From Corallococcus sp. EGB (GTDB taxonomy: Bacteria; Myxococcota; Myxococcia; Myxococcales; Myxococcaceae): a stretch of DNA of 64,000 bases. The first letter of the stretch is position 1, and each line of letters starts with the position of its first letter. Below are positions 16,999 to 25,178 of the stretch, one piece after another. The stretch is from NCBI RefSeq assembly GCF_019968905.1, contig NZ_CP079946.1, positions 2,914,001 through 2,978,000 on the forward strand, given 5' to 3'. The notes beneath the pieces are model-generated. The model searched no databases. It was not told where the DNA came from and worked only from the letters and a program-made list of their open reading frames with translations. A program made the position numbers and the translations under genes.

Positions 16999-17211
16999 AT
17001 GTCCACCCAGAAGCCCAGCATTGGCCGCGTCGTCCACTTCCAGCACGGGGATACGCCTTGCGCCGCCGACGTCCTCGCCGTCAACCCGGACGGCTCCCTC
17101 GCCTTGCTGGTGAAGCCGCCCAACCAGCAGCCCTACACCACGGACAACGTGGAGCAGGCCCCGGAGGGCGCCCCTGAGCCCGCGAAGTGGAACTGGCCGC
17201 CGCGCGCCTGA
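16999..17211 (+). CDS. Small phage protein, unknown
   Basis: This 70-aa protein (start ATG 16999, after CAGGAGCACCTGC) has a compact beta-type pattern (GRVVHFQHGDTPCAADVLAV, GSLALLVKPP) and an acidic/Pro-rich end. It resembles small SH3-like phage proteins of the lysis region, but no family is identified. It lies between the hydrolase and the holin-like gene. Confidence 0.65.
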   Translation: MSTQKPSIGRVVHFQHGDTPCAADVLAVNPDGSLALLVKPPNQQPYTTDNVEQAPEGAPEPAKWNWPPRA

Positions 17212-17288
17212 CGCCGTCCTCCGGCCTCGTGCCGGCGCCTGCCCGGGGCGCTTCCTGGGAGCCCCACACCCCTCGAAGGAGCAACACC

Positions 17289-17813
17289 ATGAAGAAGCGT
17301 CTCACCCTGGCCGCGTGCCTCACGGCCCTCCTCACCGCGCCGGCGGCCCTCGCCCAGGCTTCCACCGGCACCAGCTCCAGCATCCTGGACGCGCTGTTCA
17401 CGCCCACGGCCATCGGCATCGCGCTCGGCGCCGTGACGAGCGCCGTCGGCCTCTTCGCCGGCGGCACCTGGCTCACGGAGCGGCGCAAGCGGCGCATCGC
17501 CCTCGCCGCCTACCACGCCTTTCATGTCGTGGAGGACATCGCCGCCGAGGACCCGGCGGAGAACCTCGTGGACAAGGCGGCGCGCGGCCTCCAGGTCGTG
17601 GACGAGTGGATGCGGTCCAACGGCTGGCGTCCGCTCAAGCCTGGCGAGCAGTCGCTGGTGAAGCTCCAGTTCTCCGCGCTGCACGGCGAGCAGAAGGCGG
17701 AGGAGAAGGTGCAGGAGCAGGCACTCTCCGTCGCGCTCGGTGCCATCGGCAGCACGGCCGCGCTGCAGGAGGCGTCCCAGTCCCGCGCGGTCCCTTCGAC
17801 GCCCCGCGGATAG
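17289..17813 (+). CDS. Holin-like membrane protein
   Basis: This 174-aa protein starts at ATG 17289 behind GAAGGAGC. A cleavable signal or first TM (LTLAACLTALLTAPAALAQ) is followed by a strong TM helix (about 38-58, IGIALGAVTSAVGLFAGGTWL). A positively charged turn (ERRKRR) and an amphipathic helical tail (VVEDIAAEDPAENLVDKAA) come next. The TM-plus-helical-tail layout resembles LLH-type (superfamily 6) holins. Position next to the NlpC/P60 enzyme supports a role in lysis. Confidence 0.6.
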   Translation: MKKRLTLAACLTALLTAPAALAQASTGTSSSILDALFTPTAIGIALGAVTSAVGLFAGGTWLTERRKRRIALAAYHAFHVVEDIAAEDPAENLVDKAARGLQVVDEWMRSNGWRPLKPGEQSLVKLQFSALHGEQKAEEKVQEQALSVALGAIGSTAALQEASQSRAVPSTPRG

Positions 17814-17836
17814 CTGTCGCCGCGGGGCTGTCGCGG

Positions 17837-18028
17837 GTGCTGAGCGACGTGCCGGTGCGGACCGGCTACCTGGAGGCCCAGGCCGGCGTCTCCTCCCTCT
17901 CTGGCGCCTACGCGCGCCTGGAGGGCGGGGCGCGGCTCCGGGAGAACCTGGGCGTCTTCGCCTTCGCGGAGGCCAACCAGCATCAGCGGGTGGCTGGTGC
18001 CGGTGTGCGGTGGACGTTCGGCTGGTGA
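17837..18028 (+). CDS. Small beta-strand protein ending in Trp
   Basis: This is a 63-aa protein if GTG 17837 is the start; the frame is open further upstream, overlapping the holin-like gene. The sequence has alternating strands (YLEAQAGVSSLSGAYARLEG; LGVFAFAEANQHQR) and ends VAGAGVRWTFGW, like the closing strands of an outer-membrane barrel. A strong hairpin follows immediately. It could be an outer-membrane component of lysis (spanin-like) or a remnant of a larger barrel protein. Confidence 0.5.
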   Translation: MLSDVPVRTGYLEAQAGVSSLSGAYARLEGGARLRENLGVFAFAEANQHQRVAGAGVRWTFGW

Positions 18029-18032
18029 TGCA

Positions 18033-18066
18033 CAGCGGCCCTCCCTAGATACTTAGGGAGGGCCGC
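18033..18066. terminator. Strong hairpin after the late operon
   Basis: A perfect 14-bp stem (AGCGGCCCTCCCTA / TAGGGAGGGCCGCT) with a 6-base loop (GATACT) starts 5 bp after the last late gene. There is no U-tract, so it may be a hairpin-type terminator or an mRNA-stabilising end. It separates the late operon from the defence-like pair. Confidence 0.75.
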
Positions 18067-18218
18067 TGATCGTGTATAGTCCGACAGGCAGCCGAGAGCA
18101 GAATTTCGATTAATATATGGTGTTGCTAGCTACCCTCCTGGGTTCACGCTGACGCTGTTTGAATTTGACGTTAGGTGTGGCAGAACCCTGGCCGTCATCC
18201 AACCTCGGTGGGGGGTAC

Positions 18219-19385
18219 ATGCCGGTATCTCAGGCTTTTGGAAGCAGTCACTACGTTCCGATTTTGAAGGGTAAGAAGGGAGAGTTTGATGCTCTCAAGA
18301 ACCTATTTCCCAACGATCTCGCGCTTCTCACGCCGGTGATTGAAGTCCCGGCGGTGGATTGGGACTGGGACAATGATGTGCCGAGGAAGCCAGAGTCGGT
18401 GCACGTCGCCACAGTCGTAGATAACATTTTCAAAAGCTGGGGTGGACAGCGCCCGCTTTACGTTGATGTTAGCACTGCCGCATTGACGACCCCGCTGGTC
18501 GGCGACGCCCAGGCGAGGGATCCGTACTCTTTCTTCTTCGACGCCGCGCGAAACAAGGGATTGCTCGCGATTCCTGTTGTGGCTTTGAGTCCCGATGCCA
18601 CTACTTTGGCGGCGGTGAAGAGTGCCGTTGCAAAGGATAATCTGGGCGTGATGGTGCGTGTCGGGATTGACCAGATCAGGTCTCCGACTCTGTATGCTTC
18701 GTTGACGTCGATACCTCAACTCCTGGGCATCCCGGTCACGCAGATCGATTTGCTCCTCGATCTTGAGGAGGTCCCGGAAACTGCTGTGATGGGGCTCACG
18801 ATGGGGCTCCCGCAGTGGATCGCGGGGCTGCCTCACTTGGCGTCGTGGCGGACTCTTTCACTTGCCGGGTCAGGGTTTCCAAAGACTCTCGCGGGACTCA
18901 TGAGTGGACAGCTCATGACTACTCCACGAAGCGAGTGGGTCCTATGGACGGGAATCGTGCAGCATCTGCTCGCGATGAAAACTCGTGTCCCGACATTCAG
19001 CGACTATGGGATCACGTTCCATGATTCTCCAGAAGTCGATCCTCGGGTAATGAGGCCTTCTCAGAATATCCGATACACTATCAGTAACGAGTGGCTTGTT
19101 ATCAAAGGCCTCGTCCTCAGAACAGGAGTGGGAATGCCTCCACACCAGCTCTGTCAGGCCGTCAGATCGCACACCGCTTTCTGCGGTCCCGCGTTCAGTC
19201 ATGGTGACAACCACATCGACCGCTGCGCGCAGCAACTGACCGGTCCGGGCAATCTGACGACTTGGCGCGAGATGGGCACCAACCATCATCTCACGTTCGT
19301 GGTGCGGCAGATCGCCAGCCAGACCGCGCTTTCAGTGCCAGTCGTACCTGGTCCCGTAGCTGGTCAGGCGCAAGGCATTCCGTGA
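18219..19385 (+). CDS. 'Beta family' protein (T4 beta-like), candidate defence gene
   Basis: This 388-aa protein starts at ATG 18219 behind GGTGGGGGGTAC. The N-terminus (SHYVPILKGKKGEFDALKNL followed by LTPVIEVP) and the repeated hydrophobic strand pattern are those of the beta family (named after a phage T4 protein), a barrel-like fold of unknown activity. In bacteria these proteins often lie beside sce7726-type proteins, as here: the next gene is convergent and overlaps its 3' end by 95 bp. Composition differs from the phage late genes. The pairing suggests an anti-phage module; the family assignment is from memory of its N-terminal pattern. Confidence 0.72.
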   Translation: MPVSQAFGSSHYVPILKGKKGEFDALKNLFPNDLALLTPVIEVPAVDWDWDNDVPRKPESVHVATVVDNIFKSWGGQRPLYVDVSTAALTTPLVGDAQARDPYSFFFDAARNKGLLAIPVVALSPDATTLAAVKSAVAKDNLGVMVRVGIDQIRSPTLYASLTSIPQLLGIPVTQIDLLLDLEEVPETAVMGLTMGLPQWIAGLPHLASWRTLSLAGSGFPKTLAGLMSGQLMTTPRSEWVLWTGIVQHLLAMKTRVPTFSDYGITFHDSPEVDPRVMRPSQNIRYTISNEWLVIKGLVLRTGVGMPPHQLCQAVRSHTAFCGPAFSHGDNHIDRCAQQLTGPGNLTTWREMGTNHHLTFVVRQIASQTALSVPVVPGPVAGQAQGIP

Positions 19386-19872
19386 GGCGCTCGTAGAGGA
19401 ACGCGCGGGGCTTGCTACGCACGCCTCGCGCGGCTCCTGCCTGCTCAAGTAGCTTGAGCGCCTCAGGTCGCCAGAGCAGCCGGGCAACCGAAAGCATCTG
19501 CTGCTCCGGATTTCGGGCCGCGATCCTGTGCGCCTCGACACGTACCGCACTTCCTTCGACCGAGTGCGCGATGCTCAATCCCCACCAATCCGGTACAAGA
19601 GCTGAGGCTTTGGCTAGGTGGCCTTCCGCGACGACTAGCGTCGCGCGGTCAAGTGCGGCGCTGTAGGCGGTCACCTGACGAGGTAGCCGTGCCAGGGTGT
19701 CGCGCTCGCTCTTGAGTTCGTAGCCGTGAATCTCGCCGTTGATCACCACAACGTCGACGCGGACGTCGCCATGTTCCAAGCCGAACTCGTCGAGCAGCCG
19801 CGTGTCATCGTCGCCGGCATGCTCGGCGCGCAGCTGCTCCCAGAGGGCGTGGCGAACGTCGATGTCACGCAT
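19291..19872 (-). CDS. sce7726-family protein, PD-(D/E)XK-like
   Basis: This is a 193-aa protein. The start (MRDIDVRHALW) and the motif RVDVVVINGEIHGYELKSE are typical of the sce7726 family, first named in Sorangium cellulosum. Asp40, Glu52 and Lys54 fit the D...ExK core of PD-(D/E)XK nucleases. The C-terminal third overlaps antisense with the beta-family gene. A nuclease-like effector together with a beta-family partner fits a two-gene defence or addiction unit, but neither activity has been shown here. Confidence 0.75.
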   Translation of the reverse strand: MRDIDVRHALWEQLRAEHAGDDDTRLLDEFGLEHGDVRVDVVVINGEIHGYELKSERDTLARLPRQVTAYSAALDRATLVVAEGHLAKASALVPDWWGLSIAHSVEGSAVRVEAHRIAARNPEQQMLSVARLLWRPEALKLLEQAGAARGVRSKPRAFLYERLTECLAPDQLRDQVRLALKARSGWRSAAPRT

Positions 19873-20350
19873 GGCCCGTCGCTCTCAGCTTCAGGTAGAC
19901 CGTCAACCTCTGTCGGTCCAGGTAACGAGGACTCCAGCTTCTGCAGCTAATCTTCCAACTTCCCCTCATTGAAGGGTCGCCGGGAGCCGCGGGTTCTTTC
20001 GCAGGCCTCAACACCTACAATCCCGGTTCATTCTCGACGGCGGGCACAGAAAGTTGCGTCCACGCAGATGCAAATCAGGCCGCTCGGTAAGTAGTCGTGC
20101 AGCCATCCTATTGGAGGCGTTCGGCACGGTGACGAACAGGACGAGCTCACCTGCAGCTGAGCTCTTTCCACCGGTACCACTGATGGCTGAGTCGCTGCCT
20201 GCTGTGGTGGTGGATGAGCTCCAGGAGAGCAGGTGGCGCAGGGGCAGCACAGCAGAAAGTGATAGCGCTGTCCTCGCGACAAGTTAAGTCCCAGGCTTGG
20301 GGTTTGCCCTACTGGGTAGGGTCCACCTCGGGAGCGTTGGAGTATCGGCA
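19873..20350. other. Intergenic region without clear gene
   Basis: This is 478 bp upstream of the sce7726-like gene up to the repeated methyltransferase segment. Only short frames without codon bias or homology signs are present. It must hold the promoter of the sce7726-like gene. Confidence 0.4.
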
Positions 20351-20536
20351 TCCCCGTGCACCACGCGTGCGTGTGGTGCACCCCCACGCCACGTCCCCCC
20401 GAGGCTCCTGGGTGACGCCCTGCTTCCAGGCCGACACCATCGCTCTGTTCCACTCCGACTGCTGCGGCGCTCTGCCCGGGATCCAATCCGGATCCGTGTG
20501 CGTGCTGCTCACCGAGCCACCTCCGGGGTTGCTCAG
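20351..20536 (+). pseudogene. Decayed copy of methyltransferase 5' end (direct repeat copy 1)
   Basis: This segment matches 24361-24547 over about 185 bp, including about 60 bp upstream of the start. GTG 20412 opens a frame VTPCFQADTIALFHSDCCGA that parallels VKPYFQTDTITLFHADCRDA of the intact gene. The catalytic DPPY has become EPPP and similarity ends right after it. It is a non-functional partial duplicate, and together with copy 2 it brackets the toxin/lipoprotein cassette. Confidence 0.85.
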
Positions 20537-21006
20537 CGATTTGGCGGCTCGCTGTTCAACCAGAACACTCGGTTGCCGCTGCGCAGTGCTCGCTCCAAAA
20601 ACTCCGCGAAGCTGGAGGCGATGCGCTCCATCTCCGGGAACGTCTCGTGGAAGGCGTCGAACAGGAGGTAGCGGCCCGCCTCACGCTGGATGGCGTCGAG
20701 GACGACGTAGTCGGAGTCCTGCATGTCCACCAGTGTGAAGACGGACGGCGCCCCGTCGCGGTCCTCGTCGCTGGCTCGGATGGCCTGGCGTGCGCGGCGG
20801 ATCTCCGCGAGCGGCAAGACGCGGTAGAGCGCATCAGCCTGGGGCTTGAAGAGCGTGCACCCGTCGCAGTGCAGGTAGAAGGCGCGCAGGTCTTTGTCCA
20901 GCTCCCAGCCCACGCGCGCTTCGAAAGCGGCGAGCTGCGCGGGCGTCGCGGGCGGGTTGGGGAAGTGGAGCCGGGAGACTTCGGCGAGAAGTGGGTCCAT
21001 GGTCAT
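20533..21006 (-). CDS. SMI1/KNR4 (SUKH) family immunity protein
   Basis: This is a 157-aa protein (ATG 21006; ATG 21000 is possible). The SUKH pattern is visible: PPATPAQLAAFEARVGWELD, then LRAFYLHCDGC, LPLAEIRRARQAI, and near the end RIASSFAEFLERAL. SUKH proteins neutralise nuclease toxins of polymorphic toxin systems. It starts 5 bp after the toxin-like lipoprotein gene and is read in the same direction, as expected of a SitI-type immunity gene. Confidence 0.85.
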   Translation of the reverse strand: MTMDPLLAEVSRLHFPNPPATPAQLAAFEARVGWELDKDLRAFYLHCDGCTLFKPQADALYRVLPLAEIRRARQAIRASDEDRDGAPSVFTLVDMQDSDYVVLDAIQREAGRYLLFDAFHETFPEMERIASSFAEFLERALRSGNRVFWLNSEPPNR

Positions 21007-21011
21007 GGCCG

Positions 21012-21653
21012 TCAGTCCGCGTAGGGCCGGTCGGGACCCGGCTTCAGCCACTGGCCACCTGGCGCGTAGCAGGCCGGGTACTCGCGGTTGAAAACACCGT
21101 GCACGTCGTCAGGCACCGGGATGACATTGTCCCGGGCCAGCGGCGCACCGCCGTGGCCCAGGTCGAAGATGTGGTGCCCCTGCCAATTCGCGCCGTTCGT
21201 CGTGGGCCAACCGCCGAACTCGCGGGCCCACTCGTCGCGGAACGAGGTCCGCGAATTCTTCCAGGTATCCCGACGCCGCTGCAGGTCCGTCACCTTGGGG
21301 TAGTCGCAGCAGCAGTGGGTGATCGCGAGGCGGCCGCCTGCCTCCGCAGGCATGAGCAGGAAGCGGCCCTGCCAGTCGCCCTTGATGTCGGCGAGCCACA
21401 TGCAGCCCATGAGCGGGTAGCCCTGCGCCGCGCACTTCGACTCGCAGCGAGACAGGAACGCGGCGCTGCACTGCCAGGGGCCGTAGTAGATGGTCGTCCG
21501 GACCTGCCCGCCGTCCGGCGTCCTGACGATGCCCCCGACCCACGTCGCGCGCGCCGGACTGCCACCCCCGCCGACAGTCGCCGAGCCGCACCCGACGAGG
21601 GCGAGGAGCGTGGTTGCGCTCGCGACACAGCGGAGGGGGAAACCGGCAGTCAT
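21012..21653 (-). CDS. SitA-like lipoprotein toxin with HNH/HHH-type nuclease end
   Basis: This is a 213-aa protein from ATG 21653 (GTG/ATG at 21677 is also possible). It has a lipoprotein signal with lipobox (LALVG-Cys22) and a Cys-rich middle (CESKCAAQGYPLMGCMW; CCCDYP). The C-terminal toxin-like domain contains GANWQGHHIFDLGHGG, NVIPVPDDVHGVFNREYP and a final GPDRPYAD, a His-rich nuclease pattern. In Myxococcus xanthus, SitA lipoprotein toxins are transferred to neighbouring cells by TraA/TraB outer-membrane exchange and are often carried on prophage-like elements. The adjacent SUKH gene supports a nuclease toxin/immunity pair. Nuclease activity is inferred. Confidence 0.78.
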   Translation of the reverse strand: MTAGFPLRCVASATTLLALVGCGSATVGGGGSPARATWVGGIVRTPDGGQVRTTIYYGPWQCSAAFLSRCESKCAAQGYPLMGCMWLADIKGDWQGRFLLMPAEAGGRLAITHCCCDYPKVTDLQRRRDTWKNSRTSFRDEWAREFGGWPTTNGANWQGHHIFDLGHGGAPLARDNVIPVPDDVHGVFNREYPACYAPGGQWLKPGPDRPYAD

Positions 21654-21744
21654 GGTAATCCATGACAGCACGGCCAAAACGGCGAGTTAAGTCAGCACGG
21701 AGGCGCGCGTCCTGTTGGGTAGGATGCGCGGGACGACCTGGGCG

Positions 21745-22161
21745 CTACTCCTTCTCTGGCCGCACACTGCCGTCCGGCCCCGTGACGAAGCGAAACGCGC
21801 CTGATCCCTCGCCCGTGACGCCGATGCTGTAGAGCCGTCCCGATTGCAGCGGTTGGGCGGGCTCCACCGTCTCGAAGCCGTCCGGCGCCTCTCCGTAGAC
21901 GATGCGGCGTCCGCGCGTCCCTCCAAACGAGAGCGCGCGCACGTGCCACACCGTTTTCCCCTCTTCGGTCACTACGCGGATGACGTCGTACCGCGGAGGG
22001 CCGCCATCCTGGGAAGGCTCATCGACCAGGAAGGCAGGGTTTGGCAGGTGCTCGCTCTTCGACGCGAGCGTCACGTCCAAGGGGGGCTGGCAGGCGGCGA
22101 GGAACGCCACCTGGAGGAAGACGAGCGCGAGCGGCAGGACTCGGTGGAGGCGCATGGTCAC
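21745..22161 (-). CDS. Lipoprotein upstream of toxin (SitB-like candidate)
   Basis: This is a 138-aa protein from GTG 22161, which overlaps the stop of the preceding gene (GTGA); ATG 22155 is the alternative. It has a signal with lipobox (FLAA-Cys24). The mature part is a compact beta-rich domain (YDVIRVVTEEGKTVWHVRAL, GRLYSIGVTG). In M. xanthus, sitB encodes an accessory lipoprotein just before sitA; this gene has the same position and export type. Similarity to SitB itself was not tested. Confidence 0.68.
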   Translation of the reverse strand: MTMRLHRVLPLALVFLQVAFLAACQPPLDVTLASKSEHLPNPAFLVDEPSQDGGPPRYDVIRVVTEEGKTVWHVRALSFGGTRGRRIVYGEAPDGFETVEPAQPLQSGRLYSIGVTGEGSGAFRFVTGPDGSVRPEKE

Positions 22162-23198
22162 GGTGCTCCTTTGCCGGCGCGGAGGGACTCCTTCGCAGCC
22201 TCGAACTGCTTGGTGAAGTCCTTGCCGTCGACCTTGAACGGCGCCGGAGGATCTTCAAAGCAGCCCTGGGCGAAGGCCTGCTCGATGAGCTCCGCCTGCT
22301 GCTCAGGGTTCATTTGCTCCCACGATTTGCCTTCCCGGAGCGCCTTGCCGAAGTTGTAGCCGTCGCCGAAGAACTGCGCCACCAGCGCCTCGCTCATGTA
22401 GTCGTTGCCTCCGTGCTGGTGTTGCCACACGTGGGCCGCCTCGTGCACGAGCACTTCCGGCTGCAGGGGCAGCGAGCCCGGGGGGATGTAGATGGTGTCG
22501 CCGTGCGTAAAAGGGCGCCCGCCCACCGTCAGCAAGCCCCCGTTGCCCTCCTTGATTTCGATGCGCGTGTAGTCGATGGAGTCCCCGTACACGTCATGCA
22601 GCGCCTTCAGTTCGTCGCCCGTCAGCTTGCGGCTCGCAGGTTCGATGAAGAGCATCGTCTGGATGGCGCTGAGGATGCTCCCGCCCAGGCGCAGGAGCCC
22701 GTCCGTCGGCGTCTGGATGGCCTTCAGCACGCTGAGCCCGAGCTGCGCGAAGCCCTCTTTGAAGCGGCCCGTGAAGATGTTGCCGATGCCCTTTCCGAAC
22801 GTCTCCGCCATCTCCCAGGTGTTCTTCAGGGTGCCCTTGACGCTGTCGTAGATGCCCTTGCCGATGCCCGCGATGCCGTCCACCACGCGCCCGCCGAAGT
22901 CCTTCAGAGCGCCGCCGATGGCGCTCCCGATGCCCTTGGCGGCGACTCGCGGCTCGCCCTCCGTCGCCTTCGCCAGGCCTTCGGTGGGCGGGCGGATGGT
23001 GATGGCCTTGGGCGTAGCCGCGCGGCGGGCTTGGTCGACGAGCGCCTTCTGGCTGGGCGTGTGCGGGGTGAAGACGTCGACGGTGTTGACGGCTCTCTCC
23101 AGCACCTGGGGCTTCGGCGCGGTGCGCTGGGGCTGCTCCGCGGGCTCGCGGTAGGTGGTGGGGAGGAGGGTGGTGCGGCTGCGTGAGATGGGGTCCAT
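22158..23198 (-). CDS. HEXXH protein resembling DUF4157/eCIS-core metallopeptidases
   Basis: This is a 346-aa protein. It has a disordered Pro-rich start and a Gly/Lys-rich helical middle (about 88-185). The C-terminal domain carries HEAAHVWQHQHGG (His252, Glu253, His256), like the 'HEltHvvQ' core of DUF4157 zinc metallopeptidase-like domains. No signal peptide. It is coupled to the lipoprotein gene downstream (GTGA). DUF4157 proteins are frequent in toxin cargo and contractile injection contexts. A processing or toxin-associated role is plausible but unproven. Confidence 0.65.
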   Translation of the reverse strand: MDPISRSRTTLLPTTYREPAEQPQRTAPKPQVLERAVNTVDVFTPHTPSQKALVDQARRAATPKAITIRPPTEGLAKATEGEPRVAAKGIGSAIGGALKDFGGRVVDGIAGIGKGIYDSVKGTLKNTWEMAETFGKGIGNIFTGRFKEGFAQLGLSVLKAIQTPTDGLLRLGGSILSAIQTMLFIEPASRKLTGDELKALHDVYGDSIDYTRIEIKEGNGGLLTVGGRPFTHGDTIYIPPGSLPLQPEVLVHEAAHVWQHQHGGNDYMSEALVAQFFGDGYNFGKALREGKSWEQMNPEQQAELIEQAFAQGCFEDPPAPFKVDGKDFTKQFEAAKESLRAGKGAP

Positions 23199-23319
23199 GC
23201 TGGCTCCGTGCTGCGTGTCCCCCAGGAGCAGTGCAGCGCCTGTGCCCTCCGTCTTCCCTCTGAGGCCGCCCTACAGTCCCATCTCGCGGCAGGGACGGCC
23301 GTCCACGAACGGGCGGGCG

Positions 23320-24252
23320 TCAGAAGCCGCAGGTGTGGAAGTTGCCGGACGCCGAGTACTGGCACTGCGCGGGGTTGCTGCACAGCGAGCCGCACTGGTT
23401 GTTGCGCCCGGGCACGGAGCACGTGCCGCAGAAGCACGTCGTCTGGTTGCCGAACGATGTGACGAAGGTTGAGCAGAAGCCCGCGGAAGAGCCTGTCGCC
23501 GCGGTGCAGTTGTTGGCGATGAGGACCCCGGCGCTCGTGGCACAGGTGAAGTGAACACGGGGCGTCGCAGCGCTGGCGCCAGAGGCCGTGGCGCAGACTC
23601 CGTTGGAGTCGATGCTGCCGCACGTGCAGGCCCCGTTGCCGGCGGCGTCGAGCCGCTTACACCGGCCCGGGCCGCACTCCATGGTGACGATGCCCTCCTG
23701 CGCATCGCACCGCACCCAGGTGTCCCCGGAGCAGTAGCCGTACTGGCTGACGCCCTCGCAGGCACCGCCGACGCGGACGCAGCCGTCGTGCGCCTGGTTG
23801 GGCACGTAGCCCGGCGCGCACGCGCAAGAGTTGCCCGCAGCGCTGCACGTTGCGTTCGCCGGGCAGGTGCCGCAGACGCCACCGCAGCCGTCCGGTCCGC
23901 ACATCTTGCCGTTGCACTGGGGGATGCAGACGCACGCCCCGGCGGCGCTGCACGTGGCGTTGCTTCCGCACGTCCCGCAGCTGCCGCCACAGCCGTCGGG
24001 GCCGCAGGACCGGCCGGTGCAGTTTGAGCGGCAGGTGGCGCCGCCGTCCTGAGGTGGGGCACCGCCATCCCTCGAGGTGCTCCCTCCGTCCGCCGGGCTC
24101 CCGCCGTTGACGCTGCCGCCGTCGTGCGCCGCAGGCGGTGATGACGGCGGACCCTCGTCCACGTCCTCGGATGGGCCGCAGCGAAGAGCCGCCAGGGAAA
24201 TCAGGAGTACGAGCACGAGTTGAGGCAGGGAGGAGGGGAGACGCGGGCTCAC
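23320..24252 (-). CDS. Cys-rich repeat lipoprotein
   Basis: This is a 310-aa protein from GTG 24252. A hydrophobic signal (LPQLVLVLLISLAALRCG) carries an atypical lipobox (Arg before Cys). A low-complexity Gly/Ser/Asp linker follows (HDGGSVNGGSPADGG). Two tandem Cys repeats come next (SCGPDGCGGSCGTC; MCGPDGCGGVCGTC), each ending in a 'CSAAG' unit, and then a longer Cys-rich domain. Such 'CGPDGCGG.CG.C' repeats are common in secreted myxobacterial proteins. The function is unknown; it is the first gene of the leftward cassette. Confidence 0.75.
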   Translation of the reverse strand: MSPRLPSSLPQLVLVLLISLAALRCGPSEDVDEGPPSSPPAAHDGGSVNGGSPADGGSTSRDGGAPPQDGGATCRSNCTGRSCGPDGCGGSCGTCGSNATCSAAGACVCIPQCNGKMCGPDGCGGVCGTCPANATCSAAGNSCACAPGYVPNQAHDGCVRVGGACEGVSQYGYCSGDTWVRCDAQEGIVTMECGPGRCKRLDAAGNGACTCGSIDSNGVCATASGASAATPRVHFTCATSAGVLIANNCTAATGSSAGFCSTFVTSFGNQTTCFCGTCSVPGRNNQCGSLCSNPAQCQYSASGNFHTCGF

Positions 24253-24360
24253 GATGTGTCCAGGGGAGTGCGTCCGAACGAGGTCATTCGGCGCGAGAGC
24301 GTCCGCGGAGAGCAGGACGCATGCCGAGAGCTCTAAACGCTGCGCGGAGCCGTCCGGCAT

Positions 24361-24547
24361 CTCTCGTGCACAACGCGCGCGCGTGGTGCGACCCCCGCGC
24401 TACGTCCTCACGAGGCCCCAGAGTGAAGCCCTACTTCCAGACCGACACCATCACCCTGTTCCACGCCGACTGCCGCGACGCCCTGCCCGGACTCCAGTCC
24501 GGATCCGTGGACGTGCTGCTCACCGACCCGCCCTACGGGATGGCCTA
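24361..24547 (+). repeat. Direct repeat copy 2 (start of methyltransferase gene)
   Basis: This is the intact partner of the decayed segment 20351-20536, offset by 4010-4011 bp with one single-base indel upstream of the start codon. The two copies flank the SitBAI-like cassette in the same orientation. Confidence 0.85.
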
Positions 24548-25127
24548 CGAGGCAAAGGGGAGGAGCGGCGCGGCCATCCGCGCCGACGGCTCACGTCAGG
24601 GCATGCGCGTCTTCCGCCAGGCACTCACTGCGGCTGGACCCGCGCTGAAGCCGGACCTGCACGCGTTCGTCTTCTGCCACTGGGAGAGCTGGCCCGACTT
24701 CTTCGACGCCGCCTCAGCGCACCTGAAGATCAAGGGCGCGTTGATGTGGTGGAAGGCGCGGGGCGGCATGGGCGACTGCGCCGCCAGCTTCGCGCCGGAC
24801 TACGAGGTCGTGCTGCACGGCACCGGACCGTCGCGGCGTGCCCTGTTCGGGAAGCGGCACGGGGCGGTCCTCTCTGGCTACCCGCCGGTGCCCGCGAAGG
24901 CTCGCACGCACCCCACGGAGAAGCCGGTCAACCTGCTGGCCTACCTGCTCGAGCGCGCGTGCCCCAAGGGCGGCCTCGTCCTGGACCCGTTCGCCGGCAG
25001 CGGCGCGACACTACTGGCCGCGCAGCAGCTCGGGCTGCGTGCCGTGGGCGTGGAACTCGAGGAGCGCTACTGCGAGGCCGCCGCCCGCCGACTGGAGGCC
25101 GGGACCGCCTTGGCGCACGCGGCGTGA
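24423..25127 (+). CDS. Orphan DNA methyltransferase (N6-adenine/N4-cytosine type)
   Basis: This 234-aa protein starts at GTG 24423. Catalytic motif IV is DPPY at 35-38 (LLTDPPYGM). HPTEKPVNLLAYLLER precedes the SAM-binding motif I DPFAGSGATLLAA near 185, then AVGVELEERYCE. The order (IV before I) is that of the beta class of N4/N6 methyltransferases. No restriction endonuclease is adjacent. In phages such enzymes protect DNA from host restriction or mark it for packaging. It is one of only two plus-strand genes in a mainly leftward region. Confidence 0.88.
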   Translation: MKPYFQTDTITLFHADCRDALPGLQSGSVDVLLTDPPYGMAYEAKGRSGAAIRADGSRQGMRVFRQALTAAGPALKPDLHAFVFCHWESWPDFFDAASAHLKIKGALMWWKARGGMGDCAASFAPDYEVVLHGTGPSRRALFGKRHGAVLSGYPPVPAKARTHPTEKPVNLLAYLLERACPKGGLVLDPFAGSGATLLAAQQLGLRAVGVELEERYCEAAARRLEAGTALAHAA

Positions 25128-25178
25128 CGCACCAGGTGTGGCGGGACGTGCCTCCTGCCGACGTGGCAGGCTGGGGAC

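Noticed and set aside
23271-24068. Second minus-strand frame overlapping the Cys-rich lipoprotein gene
   Set aside because: Ala/Arg/Pro-rich shadow; the other frame has a signal sequence and regular Cys repeats.
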